Part shown: positions 1-7,403 of the stretch, piece by piece
Layout: every line of letters starts with the position of its first letter
Position numbering within the stretch: the stretch's first letter is position 1
Source: CAYVHU01 sp964451415
GTDB taxonomy: Bacteria; Pseudomonadota; Alphaproteobacteria; Rhodospirillales; Magnetovibrionaceae
Reading direction: 5' to 3'
Assembly: GCA_964451415.1 (NCBI GenBank)
Contig: CAYVHU010000014.1
Coordinates: 6,658 to 70,657 of the forward strand
Length of the DNA: 64,000 nt
The notes under the pieces: model-generated
Told to the model about the DNA's origin: nothing
What the model saw: the letters and a program-made list of their open reading frames with translations, nothing else
Databases searched by the model: none
Made by a program: the position numbers and the translations under genes

Positions 1-1
1 T

Positions 2-1300
2 CTGCTGGGCGTGGTGCCGGGCTATCGCGGCAATCCGAACCTGCTGCGCGTTGAAATGGACACACGTCTGTTGACCGGTGATGTGGCGCGGGCGTGTCAA
101 CTCGCCAATGCGAACATCCAAAGTCAGAAATCGGTCTATTGGCAACAGACCTTTAATTTTTGTCAGGCCCTGGATGGGCAGATGGATTCCGCCCGACTGG
201 GCTTGTCCTTGCTGGATGAAATGGGCGTCAAAGATCCCGTTTACACGAAGCTGATCGACGCCATCATCAACCAAGACAAGACACCTCCGGTGATCGACAG
301 CCTGCCCGATCCGACCCCCTTGCAGTTGGCACTGGCGCGCGTGGCCAACGCCAAATTGCCCCCCGACGTGATTTCGTCGAACCGTTTGGGCGTTCTACGG
401 GCCATCGCCATCAGCCCCAACGCCAACGCGGAACTGCGCCTGGAAGCGGCCGAACGTGCCGAGTCCGCAGGCGCGTTGCCCGTCGATTCCCTGCGTCAGC
501 TTTACGCTTCGATCCGCTTTTCCGCCGATGAATTGAAAAATCCGTTGTCCGCCGCCGCGCGACGCTCCGGACCCATGAGCCGGGCTTTGCTGTATCGCGC
601 CACGTTGATGCAAACGCTGCCCGCCGCGCAGGCCGAAGCTTTGCAGAGCGCCTTGAAACTGGCGCGCGAGGGGGGGCGATACGCTTCCACCGTGCGCGCG
701 TTTCTGCCCCAGTTGACCCGCCTGAAAGCCAGCAACGATCTGGTCTGGTTTGCCCCCGAGGCGATTCGTGCGTTTCTCATCATCGGACGCGATCAAGAAG
801 CCACGGCCTGGTTCAATCTTCTGAAGGAAACCGCAGCGACCGATCCGCAAATGGCGCGTGCACTGGAATCCCTGATGCCGGTGGCCCGGCTTTCGGGGTT
901 CAAGGGCGCGGACACCTGGAACATGGACCGCCTGGATCCCTGGTGGACGTCCATCAAGGCGCAGCCGGATGCACGGCGTAAAGGGGCCGTTCTCGGGGCC
1001 GCTCTAGCGGGGTTGGGTGAAAATGTTTCCGACAGGATGTGGCTTAAATTAATCGACGGGCCAACCCATAAAACCATGCTGGCGCCCTATCCTGCATTGT
1101 GGTTTTTGCTCGATAGCGCCGCAACCCAGTCGCGGGTCGGCGAAACGGTTCTGTTGAGCCTGGTGGTTATGGGTGACGGCGGTCCCGCACGTGCTGAACC
1201 GATCGTTTTGTATCGCATCTTGAAATCTTTGCGTTTTATCGGCCTCGATCATGAGGCCCGCGCGTTGGCACTGGAAGCGGTCGTGGCTGCGGGGATATAG
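2..1300 (+). CDS. Uncharacterised protein, 5' end outside window
   Basis: The reading frame is open from the first bases of the window, so the gene begins upstream; a GTG at position 11 is only the first possible start inside the window. About 430 residues are visible. They are rich in alanine and leucine and read as short amphipathic helices, like helical-repeat or TPR-type scaffolds. I recognise no catalytic motif and cannot name a family. It ends 9 bp before the xerD start, so the two are probably co-transcribed. Any N-terminal signal peptide would lie outside the window. Function is unknown. Confidence 0.8.
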   Translation: MLGVVPGYRGNPNLLRVEMDTRLLTGDVARACQLANANIQSQKSVYWQQTFNFCQALDGQMDSARLGLSLLDEMGVKDPVYTKLIDAIINQDKTPPVIDSLPDPTPLQLALARVANAKLPPDVISSNRLGVLRAIAISPNANAELRLEAAERAESAGALPVDSLRQLYASIRFSADELKNPLSAAARRSGPMSRALLYRATLMQTLPAAQAEALQSALKLAREGGRYASTVRAFLPQLTRLKASNDLVWFAPEAIRAFLIIGRDQEATAWFNLLKETAATDPQMARALESLMPVARLSGFKGADTWNMDRLDPWWTSIKAQPDARRKGAVLGAALAGLGENVSDRMWLKLIDGPTHKTMLAPYPALWFLLDSAATQSRVGETVLLSLVVMGDGGPARAEPIVLYRILKSLRFIGLDHEARALALEAVVAAGI

Positions 1301-1309
1301 GAAAAGCCG

Positions 1310-2266
1310 ATGGGATGCCGGCGGATTGAGGAAGGACCGGCACCGCGTTCGCTTGGGGTGTTCCTGGAAATGCTGGCGGCCGAACGTGGTGCGGCGTTCA
1401 ATACGCTGGAAGGCTACCGCCGCGATCTTGTGGATTTTGCGGCCTTTGCGCAGCGCCGCAAGATCGAACTTGAGGATGCGGACGCACAGACTATTCGCGC
1501 TTACCTCAAGCATTTGTCGGCGCGCGGCATGGCGGCGCGGACCCAGGCCAGACGTCTGTCGGCCCTGCGCCAGTTCTATCATTTCCTGTTTGCCGAGCGT
1601 TTGCGCGCCGACGATCCCAGCGTTGCGATCGATGGTCCCAAAGCCGGTCGGCCCCTGCCCAAGTACCTTTCCGAAAAAGAGGTCGAGCGTCTATTGACGT
1701 GCGCCGCCAAACACAAGGGGGTGGAGGGCAAGCGGTTGGTGGCGTTGATGGAAATTCTCTATGCCACGGGGTTGCGCGTGTCGGAACTGGTGGGGCTGCC
1801 GGTGGATGCGCTTTCGCGTGACGGACAGGTTCTGATCGTGCGGGGCAAGGGTGCGAAGGAGCGCATGGCTCCTTTGAGTGAACCGGCGCGCGATGCGATT
1901 GCGGCGTATCTTAAGGTGCGGACGCATTTCATTGCACGCACCGTGAAAAGCGTACCGTCCCGGATCACATCACGTTATCTGTTTCCCTCGCGCGCGAAGC
2001 AGGGCTTTTTGACGCGGGCCCGGTTTGCGCAAATTCTCAAGGCCCTGGCCGTTGATGCCGAACTGGATCCGCGGCGCGTGTCTCCCCATGTTTTGCGCCA
2101 TTCCTTCGCCAGCCATCTTCTGGCCCATGGCGTGGACCTGCGCGCCTTGCAACAGATGCTGGGTCATGCGGATATCTCCACCACGCAAATTTATACCCAT
2201 GTTCTGGATGAAAGGCTTAAGCGTCTGGTACAAAGCGCGCACCCCCTGGCGAAGCAAGAGCCTTGA
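1310..2266 (+). CDS. xerD: Tyrosine recombinase XerD
   Basis: A 318-residue tyrosine site-specific recombinase. With XerC it resolves chromosome dimers at dif at the septum. The N-terminal SAM-like core-binding domain spans about residues 10-100. The catalytic domain carries the full set: R156 in TGLRVSEL, K180 in RGKGAKER, H260 and R263 in PHVLRHSF, H286 in MLGHADIS, and the nucleophile Y295 in TTQIYTHV. The length is normal for XerC/XerD. The ATG is preceded by AGGAAAA. Its position next to accA is that of the housekeeping gene in many alphaproteobacteria, which favours XerD over an island integrase. XerC cannot be excluded by eye. Confidence 0.93.
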   Translation: MGCRRIEEGPAPRSLGVFLEMLAAERGAAFNTLEGYRRDLVDFAAFAQRRKIELEDADAQTIRAYLKHLSARGMAARTQARRLSALRQFYHFLFAERLRADDPSVAIDGPKAGRPLPKYLSEKEVERLLTCAAKHKGVEGKRLVALMEILYATGLRVSELVGLPVDALSRDGQVLIVRGKGAKERMAPLSEPARDAIAAYLKVRTHFIARTVKSVPSRITSRYLFPSRAKQGFLTRARFAQILKALAVDAELDPRRVSPHVLRHSFASHLLAHGVDLRALQQMLGHADISTTQIYTHVLDERLKRLVQSAHPLAKQEP

Positions 2267-2308
2267 AGCCCCTATCTTTCCTGAGGACCTGTATGTTAGA
2301 AAGCCGAC

Positions 2309-3265
2309 ATGAATCATTATCTGGATTTTGAAAAACCCATTGCCGAGTTGGAAGGCAAGATCGCCGAGCTGCGTCACTTGACGGGCGAAGGCGAAGTCAA
2401 CATTGTCGAAGAAGTGGGCCGCCTGCAAGCCAAAGTGAACAAGCAGTTGCGCACCCTTTACACCAAGTTGACGCCGTGGCAGAAGGCCCAGGTGGCCCGC
2501 CATCCGGATCGTCCCCATACCGTGGATTACATAGAAGAGATGATCACGGACTTCACGCCCTTGGCGGGGGACCGTTTATATGGGGAAGACGCCGCCATGA
2601 TTGGTGGTCTGGGGCGCTTTCGCGGACGCTCGGTGATGATCATCGGGATCGAAAAAGGGGCCGATACGGAAAGCCGTGTGAAGCACAATTTCGGTATGGC
2701 CAAGCCCGAAGGGTATCGCAAAGCCCAGCGTTTGATGAAAATGGCGGACCGTTTCAATTTGCCGGTGATTACCCTTGTGGATACCTCCGGCGCGTTTCCC
2801 GGCGCCGACGCCGAGGCCCGCGGTCAGGCGGAGGCCATCGCCAAATCCATCGAGGTCTGTTTCCAAATTCGTGTGCCTCTGGTTTGTGTCGTAATCGGCG
2901 AAGGGGGCTCCGGCGGTGCCATCGCCCTGGCCGGAGCCAACGCGGTTTTGATGCTGGAACACTCCATTTATTCGGTTATCTCGCCGGAAGGCTGTGCCTC
3001 GATTTTGTGGCGTGACGGGGCGATGAACAAGGAAGCCGCCGCTGCCTTGCGTTTGACCGTTCAAGACCTGGACCAGTTGGGGGTGATCGACGCGGTGATC
3101 CCCGAACCTCTGGGCGGGGCGCACCGCGACCCCAAAGCGGCGATCCACGCGGTGGCGGAAGAAATTTCCCGCCAGTTAGAAGCGTTGACCGCCTTCGATG
3201 GCGGGCAACTGCGTGCCAAGCGGCGTGAGAAATTTCTCGAAATGGGGCAAAAGGGCCTGGGGTGA
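2309..3265 (+). CDS. accA: Acetyl-CoA carboxylase carboxyltransferase subunit alpha
   Basis: This 318-residue subunit forms, with AccD, the carboxyltransferase that moves carboxyl from biotin-BCCP to acetyl-CoA to make malonyl-CoA, the first step of fatty-acid synthesis. The crotonase-type fold signature is clear: LVDTSGAFPGADAEARGQ at about residues 152-169, the oxyanion glycine run GEGGSGGAIALA near 195-206, and YSVISPEGCASILW near 222-235. The N-terminal 50 residues form the usual helical leader (LDFEKPIAELEGKI). Length and start match the family. It follows xerD by 42 bp. It marks the housekeeping border of the glycan island. Confidence 0.97.
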   Translation: MNHYLDFEKPIAELEGKIAELRHLTGEGEVNIVEEVGRLQAKVNKQLRTLYTKLTPWQKAQVARHPDRPHTVDYIEEMITDFTPLAGDRLYGEDAAMIGGLGRFRGRSVMIIGIEKGADTESRVKHNFGMAKPEGYRKAQRLMKMADRFNLPVITLVDTSGAFPGADAEARGQAEAIAKSIEVCFQIRVPLVCVVIGEGGSGGAIALAGANAVLMLEHSIYSVISPEGCASILWRDGAMNKEAAAALRLTVQDLDQLGVIDAVIPEPLGGAHRDPKAAIHAVAEEISRQLEALTAFDGGQLRAKRREKFLEMGQKGLG

Positions 3266-3286
3266 GGGTGTCGCCTCGGGCTTTTC

Positions 3287-3301
3287 GTTCACAGCATGAA
3301 C
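3287..3301. promoter_or_regulatory. Palindromic operator candidate 1
   Basis: GTTCACAGCATGAAC is a dyad of the form GTTCA-N5-TGAAC. It lies just upstream of the -35 box proposed at 3308. A second dyad of the same form lies at 3343-3357. The reverse complement of this site matches the second site at 13 of 15 positions. The natural candidate ligand is the winged-helix protein encoded directly downstream, which is an inference. Confidence 0.55.
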
Positions 3302-3307
3302 AAAGGA

Positions 3308-3336
3308 TTGACGGCCCTTGTGAAGGGGCGTTAAAA
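3308..3336 (+). promoter_or_regulatory. Candidate sigma-70 promoter for the regulator/rfaH pair
   Basis: TTGACG at 3308-3313 is followed after 17 bp by TTAAAA at 3331-3336. This is a good -35 and a modest -10. Predicted transcription would start at about 3343, inside the second dyad, about 35 nt before the GTG of the regulator. Because the two operator candidates lie immediately outside the -35 and -10 boxes, occupancy would be expected to block polymerase. Only inspection supports this. Confidence 0.45.
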
Positions 3337-3342
3337 AGGTGT

Positions 3343-3357
3343 GTTCAGTCTGTGAAC
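3343..3357. promoter_or_regulatory. Palindromic operator candidate 2
   Basis: GTTCAGTCTGTGAAC repeats the GTTCA-N5-TGAAC dyad of 3287-3301, with centres 56 bp apart (about five helical turns). It covers the expected transcription start of the promoter at 3308-3336. The spacing would place two dimers on the same face of the helix, suiting cooperative binding or a small loop. Confidence 0.55.
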
Positions 3358-3377
3358 GTGGGAGGAGCCCTAGGGTC

Positions 3378-4031
3378 GTGTCCGAACAAGGCGGCGTAAA
3401 AGGTGAACTGAAGCTGACGGACCGCACTATGTTGGGTCTGTTGGCGGAGCTTGAAGACAGCAAGGCTGTGACCCAGCGCGGTCTGGCCGTACGGCTCGGC
3501 GTTGCTTTGGGCTTGGTCAACAGTTTGCTGAAACGTGCGATACGAAAGGGTCTGGTCAAGGTCGTTCAGGTGCCGGCCAGGCGCTACGCCTATTACGTCA
3601 CGCCCAAGGGTTTCGGCGAGAAAAGTCGTTTGGTGGCGGAATACCTTTCCAGTTCCTTGGACTTTTTCCGTCAGGCGCGCGATGAATTTTCGGCTGTTTA
3701 CGCTGCCGCGGAAGCTCGTGGTTTGAGCCGCGTGGTTTTTTTCGGCACGGGGGAACTGGCGGAAATCGCTATGTTGTCGGCGCGCGACAGCGGCCTTGAT
3801 GTTGTGGGCGTTGTCCAGCCCGGGGCTAATCAGGCGCGTTTTTCAGGTCTTTCGGTGATTAATAGCTTAGATGCGCTTAAGGACATGGACATTGAAGCGG
3901 TGGTCATCACCGGCACCGATGATCCGCAACGCGCCTATACTTTATTGCGCGAGCATTTCGCCGATGGGCGTATTTTGGTCGCGCCGTTGCTGCACGTCAG
4001 CCGCCAACCCGATGGGGAGGGCGCACAATGA
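3378..4031 (+). CDS. Winged-helix regulator with C-terminal Rossmann-like domain
   Basis: A protein of 217 residues. The N-terminal 75 residues form a winged helix-turn-helix (LAELEDSKAVTQRGLAVRLG as helices, ARRYAYYVTPKG as wing). From about residue 115 comes a Rossmann-like segment, VVFFGTGELAEIAML followed by LDVVGVVQPG and AVVITGTDD. This resembles the N-terminal domain of NeuD/PglD acyltransferases or a CoA-binding fold and may sense a sugar nucleotide; that is inference. GTG 3378 is chosen because GGAGGAG at 3361-3367 precedes it by 10 nt. An upstream GTG at 3339 would put an operator dyad inside the coding region. It overlaps the RfaH-like gene by 4 bp, so both are co-expressed as the control pair of the island. 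Confidence 0.8.
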   Translation: MSEQGGVKGELKLTDRTMLGLLAELEDSKAVTQRGLAVRLGVALGLVNSLLKRAIRKGLVKVVQVPARRYAYYVTPKGFGEKSRLVAEYLSSSLDFFRQARDEFSAVYAAAEARGLSRVVFFGTGELAEIAMLSARDSGLDVVGVVQPGANQARFSGLSVINSLDALKDMDIEAVVITGTDDPQRAYTLLREHFADGRILVAPLLHVSRQPDGEGAQ

Positions 4032-4525
4032 AGGCGTGGTTCGTGGTGCGCACCAAGACCGGCGCGGAAGATCGCGCGCGGTGGCATTTGAACAATCAGG
4101 ATTTTGAGGTTTATCTGCCTCGATATCGCAAGACCATCCGTCACGCGCGCAAGACCTCAACCGTGTTGCGCGCGCTGTTTCCGGGATATTTGTTTGTGCG
4201 CATGGACACCGAACAGCAACGCTGGCGCGCCATCAACGGCACGCTGGGGGTCATTTCCCTGGTGCAGCTTGGCGATGGCCCATGTGCGATTTCCGACGGG
4301 ATCGTCAACGCCGTTCGCGAACGTGAAGAAGGCGGTGTGGTGAGCTTGGCTCCCAACGGCCTGAAACCCGGAGACCACGTCCGCGTGCGCGAAGGTGTGT
4401 TCGCCGATCACACGGCCTTGCTGGCGGAAGTGTCCGACGACAGACGTGTGATCTTGCTTTTAAACCTGATGGGCCGCGAAGTGCGCGTCAGTGCAAGCAG
4501 AGAAGACCTCGCCAAGGCGTCTTAA
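4028..4525 (+). CDS. NusG-family antiterminator, RfaH-like
   Basis: A 165-residue protein with the NusG N-terminal fold: AWFVVRTKTGAEDRARWHL at the start, then VYLPRYRKT, LFPGYLFVRMD and the NGTLGVISLVQ strand. A C-terminal KOW domain begins at LKPGDHVRVREGVFADH near residue 112. It is shorter than general NusG and begins with the AWFVVRTK motif of RfaH/LoaP-like paralogues. Such proteins load onto RNA polymerase at a specific leader site and suppress Rho and pausing over long polysaccharide operons. It starts at ATGA overlapping the regulator, with GGGAGGG ahead. An ops-like element follows 57 nt after its stop, strong context for RfaH-like function. The housekeeping nusG should be elsewhere. 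Confidence 0.88.
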   Translation: MKAWFVVRTKTGAEDRARWHLNNQDFEVYLPRYRKTIRHARKTSTVLRALFPGYLFVRMDTEQQRWRAINGTLGVISLVQLGDGPCAISDGIVNAVREREEGGVVSLAPNGLKPGDHVRVREGVFADHTALLAEVSDDRRVILLLNLMGREVRVSASREDLAKAS

Positions 4526-4557
4526 AAGAGCGTGCGAGGAAAAAAACTGAAATTTGG

Positions 4558-4592
4558 CACTTCGGAGATTTCACCCGGAGTGCGGTAGCGTG
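4558..4592 (+). promoter_or_regulatory. ops-like element with upstream hairpin
   Basis: GCGGTAGCGTG at 4582-4592 equals 11 of the 12 bases of the enterobacterial ops core (GGCGGTAGCGTG), which recruits RfaH to paused polymerase. It lies between the rfaH-like gene and neuB, in the plus-strand leader. Directly upstream CACTTCGG (4558-4565) can pair with CCGGAGTG (4575-4582), using one G-U pair and a 9-nt loop; this may be a pause hairpin. The match is seen directly; function in this organism is inferred. No second copy as good was found by eye elsewhere in the window. Confidence 0.65.
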
Positions 4593-4613
4593 TCTGAAGT
4601 TTGGATTCTTCAT

Positions 4614-5687
4614 ATGAGTACTTTTGTGATCGCCGAGGCTGGTGTCAACCATAATGGCCAGTTGGATCTGGCGATGAAGTTGATTGACGTCGCCGCCGAT
4701 GCCGGTGCGGATGCGGTGAAGTTCCAGACTTTCAAGGCCGAGAAACTGGCCATGGAAAGCGCCGCCATGGCACGTTATCAAAAGCAAAACATCGGGCGCG
4801 ATGAGCCACAGGTGGACATGCTGCGCCGTCTGGAATTGGCCCCCGAAGATCACGCCGTTCTGGTTGAACATTGTGCTGAGCGGAAGATCGAATTTCTGTC
4901 TTCCCCGTTTGACAATGACAGTGTGCGTTTCTTGTGTGGAGAACTGGGGCTGAAGACGATCAAAATTCCATCGGGTGAGTTAACCAACGCCCCCTATCTG
5001 TACGCCATTGCGACGTTCGGGGTGGATGTGATCCTGTCCACCGGCATGGCGGATATGAGCGAGATTCGCGACGCATTGGATGTGCTGGCCTATGGCCTGC
5101 TGGGGGGGGGCGCGCCCAAAGGGGGCGACGCTGTAAAGGGCGCCTCGCAAACCCCGGAAGGCCGTGACGTTCTGGCACGCAAGGTGACGCTTTTGCATTG
5201 TACCAGCGAATATCCGGCCCCTCTGGACACCATAAATCTGAAAGCCATGGATACCTTGAGCGATGCTTTTTGTGTGGCTGTCGGCCTGTCGGATCACAGC
5301 GAAGGCACGGCTGTGCCCATCGCTGCCGTGGCGCGTGGTGCGGTTGTGATCGAAAAGCACATCACCTTGGACCGGACTTTGGCGGGGCCGGATCACAAGG
5401 CTTCCATCGAACCGGGAGAGTTGGCGCGCATGGTCAAAGGTATTCGCGATGTTGAAATGGCGCTGGGGACAGGTGACAAGGTTCCGTACGCGCAGGAACT
5501 TGAAAACCGTGCCATCGTGCGCAAGGGTCTGTTTTGTGCGCGCGACATCGCGGCGGGTGAGCTTTTCGGTCCCAACGATTTTCTGGTGCGTCGCCCGGAA
5601 CAAGGGGCATCGCCCATGCGTTATTGGGATTTGCTGGGCACGCCCGCTGCGCGGGCCTATGTCAAGGGTGAGGCTGTGGACCCATGA
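4614..5687 (+). CDS. neuB: Nonulosonic acid synthase, NeuB/LegI family
   Basis: A 357-residue enzyme that condenses phosphoenolpyruvate with an N-acetylhexosamine or a diacetamido-trideoxyhexose to give a nine-carbon 2-keto acid. The TIM-barrel motifs are present: VIAEAGVNHNG at the N-terminus, DAVKFQTF, FLSSPFDNDSVRFL, IKIPSGELTN, STGMADMSEI, LLHCTSEYPAP, GLSDHSEGT and EKHITLD. A C-terminal SAF antifreeze-like domain follows (RKGLFCARDIAAGELF). ATG 4614 gives the usual start; GTG 4590 lies in the ops-like element and is less likely. There is a local insertion around residues 160-185. Neighbouring LegC and NeuC homologues suggest legionaminic-type or related product. The pseudaminate synthase is separate, at 34770. 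Confidence 0.92.
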   Translation: MSTFVIAEAGVNHNGQLDLAMKLIDVAADAGADAVKFQTFKAEKLAMESAAMARYQKQNIGRDEPQVDMLRRLELAPEDHAVLVEHCAERKIEFLSSPFDNDSVRFLCGELGLKTIKIPSGELTNAPYLYAIATFGVDVILSTGMADMSEIRDALDVLAYGLLGGGAPKGGDAVKGASQTPEGRDVLARKVTLLHCTSEYPAPLDTINLKAMDTLSDAFCVAVGLSDHSEGTAVPIAAVARGAVVIEKHITLDRTLAGPDHKASIEPGELARMVKGIRDVEMALGTGDKVPYAQELENRAIVRKGLFCARDIAAGELFGPNDFLVRRPEQGASPMRYWDLLGTPAARAYVKGEAVDP

Positions 5688-6340
5688 ACGCACCTTTCCT
5701 CATCATCGGGGCGGGTGGTCATGGTCAGGTGGTGGCGGATTTGTTGCTGGAAATGGGCGAAGACGTTGTCGGGTTCACGGACATTGATTCCGCACGTCAC
5801 GCAGCCACGATCTTGGGTGTTCCGGTTCTGGGCGGTGACGAGGTGTTGGACGGTTTTGCCCCGCACGCCGTCAATCTGGCTCTGGGTATCGGGGCTGCGG
5901 GGGATGATCTGATCGGGGCGTTGGCCGCACGTCAGGTCATTGCCAAACGTTTACAAGGCCAGGGTTATTCGTTTCCCGCTCTGGTGCATCTGGATGCCAT
6001 CGTCGGGCGCGGGTGTGTCCTTGGGGATGGTACACAACTGATGGCCGGGGCGGTGGTGCAGGCGGGTACGCACATCGGCGCGTTCGCCATTGTCAATTCG
6101 CGGGCGTGCGTTGATCATGATTGCCGGATCGCAACAGGGGTGCATATTGCGCCGGGGGCGACGCTGGGCGGCAACGTTGACGTGGGCGAGGGCGCATACA
6201 TCGGCATCGGTGCGGCGGTGGTGCACGGTGTGCGGATCGGGCGCGGTGCCCTGATCGGGGCTGGCGCGGCGGTGCTTGAAGATGTAAAAGACGCAACGTG
6301 TGTTGTGGGCGTTCCGGCCAGGGAAATAAAGCGATGTTGA
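5684..6340 (+). CDS. neuD: NeuD/PglD-family sugar O- or N-acyltransferase
   Basis: A 218-residue two-domain enzyme. Residues 1-75 form the Rossmann-like PglD N-terminal domain (FLIIGAGGHGQVVADLL). From about residue 95 there is a left-handed beta helix of hexapeptide repeats (IVGRGCVLGDGTQLMAGAVV, CRIATGVHIAPGATLGGNVD, IGIGAAVVHGVRIGRGALIG), ending in the VVGVPAREI tail. Members acetylate amino sugars or sialic acids using acetyl-CoA. In this cassette it could acetylate the 4-amino sugar made by the LegC homologue (the LegH role) or decorate the finished acid. Start overlaps neuB by 4 bp. Confidence 0.88.
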   Translation: MNAPFLIIGAGGHGQVVADLLLEMGEDVVGFTDIDSARHAATILGVPVLGGDEVLDGFAPHAVNLALGIGAAGDDLIGALAARQVIAKRLQGQGYSFPALVHLDAIVGRGCVLGDGTQLMAGAVVQAGTHIGAFAIVNSRACVDHDCRIATGVHIAPGATLGGNVDVGEGAYIGIGAAVVHGVRIGRGALIGAGAAVLEDVKDATCVVGVPAREIKRC

Positions 6341-7386
6341 AACACTGGCGTGAGACGCTGATCCAGCCCGCGTCCACCATTATGGACGCGATGGAAACCC
6401 TTGAAGACACCGCCATGCAGATTTTGCTGGTGGTGGACGATGAACACCACCTCAAGGGCGTGGTCACGGACGGCGATATTCGTCGTGCGTTACTTGCGGG
6501 CAAGGGCATGGACGCGGGCGTGTCGGAGATCATGGTCCAGGATCCGACGCACGGTCATCCGAGCGATAGCCGCGACATGTTGATCAGCCGTATGCGTTCC
6601 TTGGGCCTGAACCATATTCCGGTCGTTGATGACGGCGGTGTTCTGGTCGATTTGGTCACCTCTGAGCCGCCGGGGACGCGATCCAATTGGGTGGTGTTGA
6701 TGGCCGGGGGACTGGGTTCGCGTTTGCGTCCGCTGACTGACGATGTGCCGAAGCCGATGCTGCGCATTGGGGAACGACCGATCCTTGAAACCATCATCGG
6801 CCAGTTGCACGAGTTCGGTTTTGGGCGGTTCTATATTTCCCTGAATTATCTGGCGGAACAAATCGAGGATTATTTCGGCGACGGTTCGCGTTGGGGCATT
6901 GAGATCGATTACCTGCGCGAAGATGAGCCGCTGGGTACGGCGGGGGCGCTGTCTTTATTGAAGGAACAGACCGATGCGCCGTTGATTTTGATGAACGGCG
7001 ATCTTCTGACCAAGCTTAACTTCGGCAAACTGATAGACTTTCATGAAGAACACAAAGCTTCGATGAGTGTATGTGTGCGCGAATATTCGTATTCGGTTCC
7101 TTACGGTGTTTTGGAAATCGAAGGTGCGTTTCTCACCGCGATCAAGGAAAAACCAAAACGCCGCGCCTTGGTCAATGCGGGGATTTACGTGATTTCACCT
7201 GAAGTTCTGGATCGTATCAGGCCTGGTGAGCGTGTCGATATCACCGACATCATCACGCAGCTTCTGGATGAGGGTAAAAGGCCTGCCGTTTTCCCGGTTC
7301 ACGAATATTGGATCGATATTGGCCAGAAACATGATATGGAGCGTGCGACCCGGGAGTTTTCCGAGATCTTCAATGCGGATCATTAG
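6334..7386 (+). CDS. CBS-domain nucleotidyltransferase, PtmE-like
   Basis: A 350-residue fusion. Residues 1-115 contain a CBS pair (LLVVDDEHHLKGVVTDGDIRRAL and LNHIPVVDDGGVLVDLV). Residues 119-350 form a sugar-1-phosphate nucleotidyltransferase with VVLMAGGLGSRLRPLTDDVP, KPMLRIGERPILETII, LIDYLREDEPLGTAGAL-like and LLTKLNF substrate motifs. The architecture is that of Campylobacter PtmE, which makes GDP-glucosamine for the legionaminic-acid route. The nucleotide cannot be read from sequence. ATG 6334 overlaps neuD by 7 nt; an upstream alternative at 6298 would overlap more. The CBS pair may sense adenylate. Confidence 0.85.
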   Translation: MLKHWRETLIQPASTIMDAMETLEDTAMQILLVVDDEHHLKGVVTDGDIRRALLAGKGMDAGVSEIMVQDPTHGHPSDSRDMLISRMRSLGLNHIPVVDDGGVLVDLVTSEPPGTRSNWVVLMAGGLGSRLRPLTDDVPKPMLRIGERPILETIIGQLHEFGFGRFYISLNYLAEQIEDYFGDGSRWGIEIDYLREDEPLGTAGALSLLKEQTDAPLILMNGDLLTKLNFGKLIDFHEEHKASMSVCVREYSYSVPYGVLEIEGAFLTAIKEKPKRRALVNAGIYVISPEVLDRIRPGERVDITDIITQLLDEGKRPAVFPVHEYWIDIGQKHDMERATREFSEIFNADH

Positions 7387-7403
7387 GTAAGGACAATTTT
7401 TTA

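Noticed and set aside
3339..3377. Upstream GTG start for the winged-helix regulator
   Set aside because: It lacks a ribosome site and would place the second operator dyad and the expected transcription start inside the coding region. GTG 3378 has GGAGGAG at proper distance.
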